In this document: positions 26,829-35,074 of the stretch, piece by piece
How the letters are laid out: each line of letters opens with the position of its first letter
Position numbering within the stretch: position 1 is the first letter of the stretch
DNA from: Metapseudomonas sp043392685
GTDB taxonomy: Bacteria; Pseudomonadota; Gammaproteobacteria; Pseudomonadales; Pseudomonadaceae
Strand: one strand, 5' to 3'
DNA length: 64,000 bases
NCBI GenBank assembly: GCA_043392685.1
Contig: JBHZGM010000025.1
Position numbers and translations under genes: made by a program
The notes under the pieces: model-generated
Told to the model about the DNA's origin: nothing
Databases searched by the model: none
What the model saw: the letters and a program-made list of their open reading frames with translations, nothing else

Positions 26829-26850
26829 GATGAGAATAATTCCTATTAGC
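26829..26850 (-). promoter_or_regulatory. Candidate Fur box
   Basis: On the minus strand the site reads GCTAATAGGAATTATTCTCATC. By eye, 11 of 19 bases match the GATAATGATAATCATTATC consensus, including the AATTATTCTCAT part. It overlaps the promoter of the small conserved gene at 26561-26803. Confidence 0.6.
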
Positions 26851-26860
26851 AAAATAACAA
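26833..26860 (-). promoter_or_regulatory. Sigma-70-type promoter of the small iron-related gene
   Basis: On the minus strand: TTGTTA (26855-26860), 16 bases, TATTCT (26833-26838). The spacer coincides with the Fur-like site, a layout expected for iron repression. Confidence 0.55.
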
Positions 26861-26890
26861 GCCCCAATCGATGCCTTTCATCGAGGCAGA

Positions 26891-26918
26891 AAAAAGCCCG
26901 TCACCAGGACGGGCTTTT
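26891..26918. terminator. Bidirectional terminator between ispB and the small gene
   Basis: The stem AAAAGCCCGTC / GACGGGCTTTT has a 5-base loop with an A run on one side and a T run on the other. It lies 15 bases after the ispB stop on the minus strand. Confidence 0.85.
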
Positions 26919-26932
26919 CAGCGGATCGGGAC

Positions 26933-27901
26933 TCAGTGGGTCCGCGCTACGGCGAATTCTGTGAGCTCGATCAGGGCATCGCGGTAGGCGTTGGACGGCA
27001 GCGCGTCCAGGCAGGCGATGGCGCGGGCGGCGTAGTCGCGGGCCAGGCGCGCGGTGTAATCCAGGGCGCCGGCGGCTTCGACCGCGGCACGGATGCCTTC
27101 CAGGTCCTGGCTGCCGCCTTGCTGGATGGCCTTGCGCACCAGGTTGGCCTGCTCCGGAGAACCGTCGCGCATGGTGGCGATCAGCGGCAGGGTGGGCTTG
27201 CCTTCGGCCAGGTCGTCACCGACGTTCTTGCCGAGGGTGGCGGCATCACCGCGGTAGTCGAGCAGGTCGTCCACCAGCTGGAAGGCAATGCCCAGGGCGT
27301 CGCCGAACTGGCGCAGGGCTTCGGCCTGTTCGGCGCTCGCGCCGGCCAGCATCGCTGCGCTGTGGGTAGAGGCCTCGAAGAGCATCGCGGTCTTGCCGCG
27401 GATGACTTCCATGTAGGTTTCTTCGGTGGTGCTGGCGTCGCGGATCTTGGACAGCTGCAGCACTTCGCCTTCGGCGATGACCCGGGTGGCCTGGGAGATG
27501 ATGCGCATCACCGGCATGGAGCCGAGTTCCACCATCATTTCGAAGGAGCGGGCATAGAGGAAGTCGCCCACCAGCACGCTCGGCGCGTTGCCCCACAGGG
27601 CATTGGCGGTGGAGCGGCCGCGGCGCAGGCCGGAAGCGTCCACCACGTCGTCGTGGAGCAGGGTGGAGGTGTGCAGGAACTCGATGGTGGCGGCCAGCAG
27701 GCGCAGCTGGTCGCCGCCGAAGCCCAGGGCATTGCCGCTCAGCAGGACCAGGAGCGGGCGCAGGCGCTTGCCGCCGGCGGAGACGATGTAATCACCGATC
27801 TTCTCCACCAGGGGAACGCGGGAGGTCAACTGCCGGCGAATGATGTCGTCGACTGCGGTAAAATCGTCCGCCACCACGCGGTAGAAAGCCTGGGGTTGCA
27901 T
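26933..27901 (-). CDS. ispB: Octaprenyl-diphosphate synthase (polyprenyl synthase) IspB
   Basis: IspB builds the long isoprenoid side chain used for ubiquinone by condensing isopentenyl diphosphate. The 322-residue form starts at ATG 27901; a TTG six codons upstream (27919) is in frame but GGAG of that leader serves the ATG. Two Asp-rich motifs are visible, LLHDDVVDAS (about residue 83) and LVDDLLDYRGD (about residue 212), plus GGKRLRPLL near the N-terminus. It is divergent from rplU, as in many gammaproteobacteria. Confidence 0.95.
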   Translation of the reverse strand: MQPQAFYRVVADDFTAVDDIIRRQLTSRVPLVEKIGDYIVSAGGKRLRPLLVLLSGNALGFGGDQLRLLAATIEFLHTSTLLHDDVVDASGLRRGRSTANALWGNAPSVLVGDFLYARSFEMMVELGSMPVMRIISQATRVIAEGEVLQLSKIRDASTTEETYMEVIRGKTAMLFEASTHSAAMLAGASAEQAEALRQFGDALGIAFQLVDDLLDYRGDAATLGKNVGDDLAEGKPTLPLIATMRDGSPEQANLVRKAIQQGGSQDLEGIRAAVEAAGALDYTARLARDYAARAIACLDALPSNAYRDALIELTEFAVARTH

Positions 27902-27980
27902 CAGCCAGAGGTGCTCCAATTGGGATGCGCGGCATGCTAGGGACCGGGCCGGGGGCTGTCAAGGCGAGCGCTGGCGGTGC

Positions 27981-28009
27981 TTGCGCGGCAATCGTGGCTT
28001 GCGTACAAT
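27981..28009 (+). promoter_or_regulatory. Sigma-70 promoter of rplU-rpmA
   Basis: TTGCGC (27981-27986), a 17-base spacer, then TACAAT (28004-28009). Spacing is ideal. A leader of about 130 bases separates it from the rplU start. Confidence 0.7.
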
Positions 28010-28145
28010 CGCGGCCCCTGAACTTCCTTGGGCATTTTCCTGCCTTACGCAATTGCACGGGTGTCAGTTCCGGCCCCATGCAGCCATGCCGACCCATACC
28101 TCTTTCTATAAAGCGTCGGGTGAGCAGGTTTAACGGAGAAAATCC

Positions 28146-28457
28146 ATGTACGCAGTTATCGTTACCGGCGGCAAGCAATACAAAGTCGCTGAAGGTGAAT
28201 TCCTGAAAGTCGAGAAGCTCGAAGTCGCCACCGGCGAATCCGTGACTTTCGACCGCGTCCTGCTGATCGGCAATGGCGAAGACGTGAAAATCGGTGCTCC
28301 GGTCGTAGATGGCGCCAAAGTAGTCGCTGAAGTGGTCTCCCAGGGCCGTCACGACAAAGTGCGCATCATCAAGTTCCGTCGTCGTAAGCACCACATGAAG
28401 CGCCAGGGCCACCGCCAGTGGTTCACTGAAATCAAGATCACCGGCATCCAGGCCTAA
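28146..28457 (+). CDS. rplU: 50S ribosomal protein L21
   Basis: A 103-residue protein (E. coli L21 is 103). It begins MYAVIVTGGKQYKVAEGEFL and carries the family C-terminal segment RRRKHHMKRQGHRQ with the KITGI ending. L21 binds 23S rRNA next to L20. It is followed by rpmA after 24 bases with a GGAGG ribosome site, a universal pairing. AACGGAG lies upstream of the ATG. Confidence 0.98.
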   Translation: MYAVIVTGGKQYKVAEGEFLKVEKLEVATGESVTFDRVLLIGNGEDVKIGAPVVDGAKVVAEVVSQGRHDKVRIIKFRRRKHHMKRQGHRQWFTEIKITGIQA

Positions 28458-28481
28458 TTTCCTTTTTGGAGGATTTGACTC

Positions 28482-28739
28482 ATGGCACACAAAAAAGCTG
28501 GCGGTTCTACCCGCAACGGCCGCGACTCAGAAAGTAAACGCCTTGGCGTGAAGCTTTACGGCGGCCAGGCTGTCAAGGCCGGCAACATCATCGTGCGTCA
28601 GCGCGGCACCAAGTTCCACGCCGGTTTCGGCGTAGGCCTGGGCAAGGACCACACCCTGTTCGCTAAAGTGGACGGCGTGATCAAGTTCGAGGTCAAAGGT
28701 GCTTTCGGTCGCAAGTACGTGAGCATCGTCGCTGCCTGA
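28482..28739 (+). CDS. rpmA: 50S ribosomal protein L27
   Basis: An 85-residue protein, normal length. It begins MAHKKAGGSTRNGRDSESKR, with the flexible tail that reaches the peptidyl-transferase centre, and contains IIVRQRGTKFHAG, typical of L27. Second gene of the rplU operon and followed by a strong terminator; obgE begins 140 bases later, so read-through or a separate promoter would be needed. Confidence 0.98.
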   Translation: MAHKKAGGSTRNGRDSESKRLGVKLYGGQAVKAGNIIVRQRGTKFHAGFGVGLGKDHTLFAKVDGVIKFEVKGAFGRKYVSIVAA

Positions 28740-28757
28740 TAGCGACCTCGCTGGAAG

Positions 28758-28784
28758 AGCCCCGTCTTGCGACGGGGCTTTTTT
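28758..28784 (+). terminator. Intrinsic terminator after rpmA
   Basis: A 9-bp stem AGCCCCGTC / GACGGGGCT with a TTGC loop and a run of six T. Confidence 0.9.
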
Positions 28785-28879
28785 GTTTCTGCTTCGTGGA
28801 AACTCTGCATCGGGCAGGGTTCCCTGTATCCTATGTGCTTTGTTTCACTCAACCCGTCCCCGTGGCGGGAGGCGTCCTG

Positions 28880-30097
28880 ATGAAATTCGTCGATGAAGTA
28901 TCGATCTTTGTAAAAGCGGGCGACGGCGGCAACGGCCTGATGAGTTTCCGTCGCGAAAAATTCATTGAGAAGGGCGGCCCCAACGGTGGTGACGGGGGCG
29001 ATGGCGGCTCCGTGTTCATGGAGGCCGATCCGAATCTCAATACCCTGGTGGATTATCGCTACACCCGTCGTTTCGATGCCCAGCGCGGTGAGAACGGCGG
29101 CAGCAAGGACTGCACCGGGCGCAAGGGTGATGACCTGATCCTGCCGGTGCCGGTGGGCACCACGGTGATCGACGCGTCCACCCAGGAAATCATCGGCGAC
29201 CTGACCAAGCCGGGTCAGCGCCTGCTGGTGGCCCAGGGTGGCTGGCACGGCCTGGGCAACACCCGTTTCAAATCCAGTACCAACCGCGCGCCGCGCCAGA
29301 CCACCAAGGGCAAGCCGGGCGAGTCCCGCGACCTCAAGCTGGAGCTGAAGGTGCTGGCTGACGTTGGCCTGCTGGGGCTGCCGAATGCCGGCAAGAGCAC
29401 CTTCATTCGCGCGGTATCCGCCGCCAAGCCGAAGGTCGCCGACTACCCCTTCACCACCTTGGTGCCGAACCTCGGTGTGGTCAGCGTGGGGCGCTTCAAG
29501 TCCTTCGTCGTGGCCGACATTCCCGGCCTGATCGAGGGCGCTGCCGAAGGTGCCGGCCTCGGCATTCGTTTCCTCAAGCACCTGGCGCGTACCCGCCTGT
29601 TGCTGCACATCGTCGACATGGCGCCGCTGGACGAAAGCGATCCGGCCGAAGCTGCCGCGACCATCATCGAAGAGCTTGCCCGATTCAGCCCTGCGCTGAC
29701 CGAGCGTGATCGCTGGCTGGTGCTGAACAAGGCCGACCAGCTTCTCGACGAGGATCGTGATGCACGCATGAAGGCGGTGATCGAGCGCCTGGGTTGGGAG
29801 GGGCCGGTATTCGTGATTTCCGCCCTGGAGCGCGAAGGTACCGAGGCGCTTTCCCAGGAGATCATGCGTTACCTCGACGAGCGCAGCCTGCGCATGGAGG
29901 AGGACCCAGAATACGCCGAACGGCTCACCGAGCTGGATCAGCGCATCGAGGACGAGGCGCGTGCCCGTCTGCAGGCCATGGATGACCAGCGCGCCCTGCG
30001 CCGTGCCGGCCTGAAGAGTGCCGGTGCCGACGATGACGACGATTTCGATGACGACGAGGATGACGGCGACGGGCCGGAAATCTTCTACGTGCCCTGA
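28880..30097 (+). CDS. obgE: GTPase ObgE/CgtA
   Basis: ObgE is a ribosome-associated GTPase for 50S assembly and stress response. The 405-residue form starts at ATG 28880 (GCGGGAGG upstream); an open frame 28 codons longer has no family similarity. The Gly-rich Obg fold (about 1-158; DGGNGLMSFRREKF) is followed by G domain motifs: GLPNAGKST (G1), DIPGLIEGA (G3) and NKAD (G4). The C-terminus is a very acidic tail rich in Asp, as in other Pseudomonas ObgE proteins. proB begins 80 bases later. Confidence 0.97.
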   Translation: MKFVDEVSIFVKAGDGGNGLMSFRREKFIEKGGPNGGDGGDGGSVFMEADPNLNTLVDYRYTRRFDAQRGENGGSKDCTGRKGDDLILPVPVGTTVIDASTQEIIGDLTKPGQRLLVAQGGWHGLGNTRFKSSTNRAPRQTTKGKPGESRDLKLELKVLADVGLLGLPNAGKSTFIRAVSAAKPKVADYPFTTLVPNLGVVSVGRFKSFVVADIPGLIEGAAEGAGLGIRFLKHLARTRLLLHIVDMAPLDESDPAEAAATIIEELARFSPALTERDRWLVLNKADQLLDEDRDARMKAVIERLGWEGPVFVISALEREGTEALSQEIMRYLDERSLRMEEDPEYAERLTELDQRIEDEARARLQAMDDQRALRRAGLKSAGADDDDDFDDDEDDGDGPEIFYVP

Positions 30098-30177
30098 GCC
30101 CGGCGCCGCCCGGCGCTGTGGAGTGTTCGCATGGCCGCGCGCCTTGCCGCGCGGCCTTCTAGCTAAGGTTGGACGAT

Positions 30178-31296
30178 ATGCGGGACAAGGTGACTGGCGC
30201 GCAGCGCTGGGTGGTGAAGATCGGTAGTGCGTTGCTCACGGCTGATGGCCGTGGGCTGGATCGTTCGGCCATGGCGGTTTGGGTCGAGCAAATGGTGGCC
30301 CTGCGCGATGCGGGCGTAGAACTGGTGCTGGTGTCTTCCGGTGCCGTGGCGGCGGGTATGAGCCGCCTGGGCTGGAGCAGTCGCCCGAGCGCCGTGCATG
30401 AGCTGCAGGCTGCGGCTTCTGTGGGGCAGATGGGCTTGGTCCAGGCCTGGGAGTCCAGTTTCGCCGAGCATGGCCGCCACACTGCGCAGATCCTGCTCAC
30501 CCACGACGACCTGTCGGATCGCAAGCGCTACCTGAATGCGCGCAGCACTCTGCGTACGCTGGTGGAGCTGGGGGCGATCCCGGTGATCAACGAGAACGAC
30601 ACCGTGGTCACCGACGAGATCCGTTTCGGCGACAACGACACCCTGGCGGCCCTTGTGGCCAACCTGGTGGAAGCCGACCTGCTGGTGATCCTCACCGACC
30701 GCGATGGCATGTTCGACGCCGATCCGCGCCACAACCCCGATGCTCAGCTGATCTTCGAGGCTCGTGCCGATGACCCGGCCCTGGATGCCGTGGCCGGCGG
30801 AACCGGTGGTGCCTTGGGGCGCGGCGGTATGCAGACCAAGCTGCGTGCGGCTCGCCTGGCGGCGCGCTCCGGTGCCTACACGGTGATCGTCGGCGGGCGC
30901 ATCGAGCGGGTGCTGGATCGCCTCAAGGCTGGCGAGCGCCTGGGTACGCTGCTGGCGCCCGAGCGCGGCACGCTGGCGGCACGCAAGCAATGGCTGGCGG
31001 GGCATCTGCAAACGCGCGGCACCCTGGTGCTCGATGCGGGGGCGGTCAAGGCGCTGCGTGAAGATCGCAAGAGCCTGTTGCCGGTTGGTGTGAAGGCCGT
31101 CCAGGGCAGTTTCCGTCGCGGCGAGATGGTGGTCTGCGTCGGTCCTGATGGTTCGGAAATCGCTCGCGGTCTGGCCAACTACAGCGCCCTCGAGGCGCAG
31201 AAGATCATTGGCCAGTCCTCCGATCTCATCGAAAAGCTGCTGGGCTATGTCGATGAGCCGGAACTGGTGCATCGCGATAACCTGGTCCTGGTCTGA
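30178..31296 (+). CDS. proB: Glutamate 5-kinase
   Basis: ProB phosphorylates glutamate, the first step of proline synthesis. The 372-residue form starts at ATG 30178; a TTG three codons upstream is in frame. The amino-acid-kinase domain (about 1-255) carries VVKIGSALLT, VSSGAVAAGM and the NENDTV-type binding block, followed by a C-terminal PUA domain (about 275-360). proA is not nearby, as is usual in Pseudomonas. creA follows 15 bases later. Confidence 0.96.
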   Translation: MRDKVTGAQRWVVKIGSALLTADGRGLDRSAMAVWVEQMVALRDAGVELVLVSSGAVAAGMSRLGWSSRPSAVHELQAAASVGQMGLVQAWESSFAEHGRHTAQILLTHDDLSDRKRYLNARSTLRTLVELGAIPVINENDTVVTDEIRFGDNDTLAALVANLVEADLLVILTDRDGMFDADPRHNPDAQLIFEARADDPALDAVAGGTGGALGRGGMQTKLRAARLAARSGAYTVIVGGRIERVLDRLKAGERLGTLLAPERGTLAARKQWLAGHLQTRGTLVLDAGAVKALREDRKSLLPVGVKAVQGSFRRGEMVVCVGPDGSEIARGLANYSALEAQKIIGQSSDLIEKLLGYVDEPELVHRDNLVLV

Positions 31297-31311
31297 GGCG
31301 TGGGGGAAGGG

Positions 31312-31776
31312 ATGCGACTGATCAAGGGAATGGCTGCGGCGCTGCTGGTGGTGCCGCTGCTGGCTGGGGCTGAAGAGATTGGCTCGGTGTCGACGGTGTT
31401 CAAGTGGGTCGGTCCGAACGACAAGATCGTGTTGGAGGCGTTCGACGATCCCAAGGTGGAAGGCGTGACCTGCTATCTGTCGCGGGCCAAGACTGGCGGT
31501 GTGAAGGGTGGCCTGGGGCTGGCCGAGGATCGAGCCGAGGCGTCCATCGCCTGTCGCCAGGTCGGGCCTATCCGCTTCAGTGGCGAGCTCAAGGACGGCG
31601 AGGAGGTGTTCAAGGAGCGCACTTCGCTGGTGTTCAAGACCATGCAGGTGGTGCGCTTTTTCGATCGCAAGCGCAATACCCTGGTCTATCTGGTCTATAG
31701 CGACCGGGTGATCGAGGGCAGTCCGCAGAATTCCGTCACGGCAATCCCGATCCTGCCATGGCCGAACAGGCCCTGA
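31312..31776 (+). CDS. creA: CreA-family periplasmic protein
   Basis: A 154-residue precursor with a signal peptide (MRLIKGMAAALLVVPLLAGA, cleavage near residue 20-22). The mature part matches the CreA family: IGSVSTVFKWVGPNDKIVLE, a conserved Cys pair (VTCYLSR and IACRQVGP) that probably forms a disulphide, and an FFDRKRNTLVYL block. Function is unknown. The start is set by GGGGGAAGG directly upstream; a nearer-upstream in-frame codon at 31300 lacks a site. It lies 15 bases after proB, so the two are likely co-transcribed. Confidence 0.9.
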   Translation: MRLIKGMAAALLVVPLLAGAEEIGSVSTVFKWVGPNDKIVLEAFDDPKVEGVTCYLSRAKTGGVKGGLGLAEDRAEASIACRQVGPIRFSGELKDGEEVFKERTSLVFKTMQVVRFFDRKRNTLVYLVYSDRVIEGSPQNSVTAIPILPWPNRP

Positions 31777-31800
31777 GATAACTGGAAAGAGCGCGTGCTG

Positions 31801-31920
31801 TTCATATAAGAACGCCGCTTATCCCTCATCGGTAAGCGGCGTTTCTGCTTTCTGTGCCGGGAAATCGCGGCAGGAGCCAGCTTGCTGGCAGAGAGGTGAT
31901 GTCCCGGAAAGCTTCGCGAG
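31801..31920 (+). repeat. Composite intergenic repeat, copy 1
   Basis: The segment opens with TTCATATAAGAACGCCGCTT then ATCCCTCA (31801-31828), continues through CTTTCTGTGCCGG, and holds a REP-like GGAGCCAGCTTGCTGGC followed by GCTTCGCGAG. The same blocks in the same order occur on the other strand at 60550-60651. Compared with that copy it carries about 20 extra bases (TCGGTAAGCGGCGTTTCTG) that create a hairpin. Confidence 0.65.
31811..31845 (+). terminator. Hairpin terminator after creA, inside the repeat
   Basis: The 11-bp stem AACGCCGCTTA / TAAGCGGCGTT with an 11-base loop, followed by TCT. It ends the proB-creA transcript if functional. Confidence 0.55.
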
Positions 31921-31936
31921 TACAAAGTCCAGGCAA

Positions 31937-31966
31937 TAAAAAAACCGGCCGTGAAGGCCGGTTTTT
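31937..31966. terminator. Terminator of rpsT (bidirectional)
   Basis: The stem AAAACCGGCC / GGCCGGTTTT with a GTGAA loop is flanked by an A run and a T run. It lies 16 bases past the rpsT stop on the minus strand. Confidence 0.88.
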
Positions 31967-31981
31967 CGCAAGAACTCAAGC

Positions 31982-32257
31982 TTAGGCAGCAGCTTGACCG
32001 AGCGCCTTGATGTGGGCGTTCAGGCGGCTCTTGTGACGAGCAGCTTTGTTCTTGTGGATGATGCCTTTGTCAGCCATGCGGTCGATCACCGGAACGGCAG
32101 CGGTGAAAGCGGCCTGGGCTTTCGGCAGGTCCTTGGCGTCGATAGCCTTGACCACGTTCTTGATGTAGGTACGGACCATGGAGCGCAGGCTGGCGTTATG
32201 GCTACGACGCTTCTCAGCCTGTTTGGCGCGTTTTTTGGCAGAAGGTGTGTTGGCCAC
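31982..32257 (-). CDS. rpsT: 30S ribosomal protein S20
   Basis: S20 binds 16S rRNA early in assembly. The mature sequence begins ANTPSAKKRAKQAEKRRSHN, the family signature, and is very basic. The start is a GTG at 32257 with GAGGAG eight bases upstream, giving 91 residues; a TTG two codons upstream cannot use that site well. Rare start codons are known for rpsT (UUG in E. coli) in connection with autoregulation. A good promoter lies at 32305-32333. Confidence 0.97.
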   Translation of the reverse strand: MANTPSAKKRAKQAEKRRSHNASLRSMVRTYIKNVVKAIDAKDLPKAQAAFTAAVPVIDRMADKGIIHKNKAARHKSRLNAHIKALGQAAA

Positions 32258-32304
32258 CGTCAAGCTCCTCGAAACTGGGGGATTGAATCAAATTAAGGCC
32301 GCGA

Positions 32305-32333
32305 ATCATGCCCACGCGCTTTGGGCTTGTCAA
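32305..32333 (-). promoter_or_regulatory. Sigma-70 promoter of rpsT
   Basis: On the minus strand: TTGACA (32328-32333), a 17-base spacer, CATGAT (32305-32310). The -35 box is perfect. The leader to the GTG start is about 40 bases. Confidence 0.65.
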
Positions 32334-32474
32334 GGGCGATCCGGTGGATGGGGCGACGAGCGTAAGCTTTTCTTCCGGATGATTTTATCCTGCCCGGACT
32401 CTACACTCGGCAGCCTTGAACCTCCCCCGGCAGCGCTGCCCGGCGGGAGGCGCACTTTCTCTCCGGACCCCTGA

Positions 32475-34010
32475 ATGAATCTGCTCAAGTCGCTGGCGGC
32501 TGTCAGCTCCATCACCATGCTTTCCCGCGTGCTGGGTTTTGTCCGTGACACTATCGTTGCGCGGTTCTTCGGCGCCGGCATGGCGACCGACGCCTTCTTC
32601 GTCGCCTTCAAGCTGCCGAACCTGCTGCGCCGGATCTTCGCCGAAGGCGCGTTCTCCCAGGCTTTCGTCCCCATCCTCGCCGAGTACAAGACCCAGCAGG
32701 GGGAGGAGGCGACCCGTACCTTCATCGCCTACGTCTCCGGCTTGCTGACGCTGGTTCTGGCGCTGGTGACCCTGGTGGGGATCCTGGCTGCGCCCTGGGT
32801 GATCTGGGTGACCGCGCCGGGCTTCGCCGATACCCCCGAGAAGTTCGCCCTGACCACGGATCTGCTGCGGGTGACCTTCCCCTATATCTTCCTGATTTCG
32901 CTGTCCTCCCTGGCCGGCGCCATCCTCAATACCTGGAACCGCTTTTCGGTACCGGCCTTCGTGCCGACCTTGCTGAACGTCAGCATGATCGTCTTCGCGT
33001 TGTTCCTGACGCCCTATTTCGACCCGCCCGTCATGGCCCTCGGCTGGGCCGTGCTGGCTGGTGGCCTGGCACAGCTGCTCTACCAGCTGCCGGCGCTGAA
33101 ACGCATCGGCATGCTCGTGCTGCCGCGCCTGAATCTGCGCGACACCGGCGTCTGGCGCGTGCTCAAGCAGATGGGGCCGGCGATCTTCGGGGTGTCCGTG
33201 GGGCAGATCTCGCTGATCATCAACACCATCTTCGCCTCGTTCCTGGCAGCCGGTTCCGTGTCCTGGATGTACTACGCCGACCGCCTGATGGAGTTGCCGT
33301 CCGGCGTGCTCGGGGTGGCCCTGGGCACCATCCTGCTGCCCTCCCTGGCCAAGACCTATGCCAGCGATGATCGCCAGGCCTACTCGCAGTTGCTCGACTG
33401 GGGCCTGCGCCTGTGTTTCCTCCTGGTGCTGCCTTGCACCCTGGCGCTGGCCCTGCTGGCCGAGCCGCTGACGGTGGCGCTGTTCCAGTACGGCAAGTTC
33501 ACCGCCAATGACGCCCTGATGACCCAGCGTGCGCTGATCGCCTACGCCGTGGGGCTGCTCGGGATCATCCTGGTGAAGGTGCTGGCGCCCGGTTTCTATG
33601 CCCGACAGAACATCCGCACGCCGGTGAAGATCGCCGTTTTCACCCTGGTGGCGACTCAGCTGATGAACCTTGCCTTCGTTTTCCCGCTGAAGCATGCCGG
33701 TCTGGCGCTGGCCATCAGCCTCGCGGCCTGCATGAACGCCGGCCTGCTCTACTGGCAGCTGCGCAAGCAGCGCCTGTTCCAGCCGCAACCCGGCTGGGGC
33801 CGGTTCCTCGTCAAGCTGGGGCTGGCGGTGCTGGTGATGTGTGCGGTTCTGCTGGGCGTAATGCACCTGCTGCCGGCCTGGGAGCTGGGTGGCATGCCCG
33901 AGCGCCTGCTGCGCCTTGGCGTGCTCGTCGGCTCTGGTGTGATGGCCTATTTCGGCATGCTGGCCGTGCTGGGCTTCAGGCTTCGCGACTTCGCCCGGCG
34001 GGCCGTGTGA
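32475..34010 (+). CDS. murJ: Lipid II flippase MurJ
   Basis: MurJ flips the lipid II peptidoglycan precursor across the inner membrane. The 511-residue protein has about 14 membrane segments spread over its length and the family N-terminus MNLLKSLAAVSSITMLSRVL followed by GFVRDTIVARFFGAG. The conserved RRIFAEGAFSQAFVP block is intact. It is divergent from rpsT and followed by ribF after 110 bases. Confidence 0.96.
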   Translation: MNLLKSLAAVSSITMLSRVLGFVRDTIVARFFGAGMATDAFFVAFKLPNLLRRIFAEGAFSQAFVPILAEYKTQQGEEATRTFIAYVSGLLTLVLALVTLVGILAAPWVIWVTAPGFADTPEKFALTTDLLRVTFPYIFLISLSSLAGAILNTWNRFSVPAFVPTLLNVSMIVFALFLTPYFDPPVMALGWAVLAGGLAQLLYQLPALKRIGMLVLPRLNLRDTGVWRVLKQMGPAIFGVSVGQISLIINTIFASFLAAGSVSWMYYADRLMELPSGVLGVALGTILLPSLAKTYASDDRQAYSQLLDWGLRLCFLLVLPCTLALALLAEPLTVALFQYGKFTANDALMTQRALIAYAVGLLGIILVKVLAPGFYARQNIRTPVKIAVFTLVATQLMNLAFVFPLKHAGLALAISLAACMNAGLLYWQLRKQRLFQPQPGWGRFLVKLGLAVLVMCAVLLGVMHLLPAWELGGMPERLLRLGVLVGSGVMAYFGMLAVLGFRLRDFARRAV

Positions 34011-34065
34011 TTCGCTGAGCCGCGACGCATCGCCACTTGTCGCGCTGGCGGGCTTATAGCGCCTG

Positions 34066-34092
34066 TTGTCCAGCGCCGGCTGTGCGTATAAT
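34066..34092 (+). promoter_or_regulatory. Possible promoter of ribF-ileS-lspA-fkpB
   Basis: A perfect -10 TATAAT (34087-34092) stands 28 bases before the ribF ATG. The best -35 candidate, TTGTCC (34066-34071), is only 15 bases away, so the pair is suboptimal. Confidence 0.45.
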
Positions 34093-34120
34093 CGACCACT
34101 TTGTGAACAAGACTTGTGCT

Positions 34121-35059
34121 ATGCAGCTGGTTCAAGGCCTCCACAACCTGCGGCCCCAACATAGGGGCTGTGTCGCCACCATCGGCAATTTCGACGGCGT
34201 GCACCGCGGCCATCAGGCCATTCTCAAGCGGTTGCGCGAGCGTGCGGCTGAGCTTGGTTTGCCCACCTGCGTGGTGATATTCGAGCCGCAACCGCGCGAG
34301 TTCTTCGGCCCGGATACCGCACCGGTACGTTTGACCCGTCTGCGCGACAAGCTCGAGCTGCTGGCTCGTGAGGGTGTGGACCGGGTGCTTTGCCTGGCGT
34401 TCAACCGCCGCCTGCGGGAACTCAGCGCTGCCGAGTTCGTCCATGCGGTCCTGGTCGAGGGGCTGGGGGCCCGGCATCTGGAAATCGGTGACGATTTCCG
34501 CTTCGGTTGCGATCGCGCCGGTGATTTCGAATTCCTGCAGCAGGCCGGTGCAGCGGAAGGCTTCAGCGTCGAAGCCGCGGCCACGGTGGAGCTGGATGGC
34601 CTGCGGGTCAGCAGCACCCGCGTCCGCCAGGCGCTGGCCGAAGGTGATTTCGCCCTTGCCGAACGCCTGTTGGGGCGCCCGTTCACCATTACCGGCCGGG
34701 TGCTGCACGGGCAGAAGCTTGGCCGTCAGCTGGGCACTCCGACCGCCAACGTGCAGCTCAAGCGTCGCCGGGTTCCGCTCAATGGCGTGTACCTGGTCAG
34801 CGTGGAACTGGAAGGCCGGCAGCTGCCCGGTGTTGCCAACATCGGTGTGCGCCCGAGCGTGAAGGGCGACGGGCGCGCCCATCTGGAGGTCCACCTGCTG
34901 GACTACGCCGGGGATCTCTATGACCGGCGGATCAGCGTGACCTTCCATCACAAGCTGCGTGATGAGCAGCGTTTTGCCTCCCTGGAGGCGCTGAAGTCGG
35001 CGATCGATGCGGATGTCGCTGCCGCCCGTGCCTATTGGCAGGGTACTCAATCAAATTGA
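34121..35059 (+). CDS. ribF: Bifunctional riboflavin kinase / FAD synthetase
   Basis: RibF makes FMN from riboflavin and then FAD. The 312-residue form starts at ATG 34121 (MQLVQGLHNL). The N-terminal nucleotidyl-transferase half has GNFDGVHRGHQ (about 24-34) and SSTRVRQAL; the C-terminal kinase half has GRVLHGQKLGRQLGTPTANV and the NGVY motif. ileS follows 15 bases later, as in E. coli. Confidence 0.96.
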   Translation: MQLVQGLHNLRPQHRGCVATIGNFDGVHRGHQAILKRLRERAAELGLPTCVVIFEPQPREFFGPDTAPVRLTRLRDKLELLAREGVDRVLCLAFNRRLRELSAAEFVHAVLVEGLGARHLEIGDDFRFGCDRAGDFEFLQQAGAAEGFSVEAAATVELDGLRVSSTRVRQALAEGDFALAERLLGRPFTITGRVLHGQKLGRQLGTPTANVQLKRRRVPLNGVYLVSVELEGRQLPGVANIGVRPSVKGDGRAHLEVHLLDYAGDLYDRRISVTFHHKLRDEQRFASLEALKSAIDADVAAARAYWQGTQSN

Positions 35060-35074
35060 AGAGCCTGGACTGAA

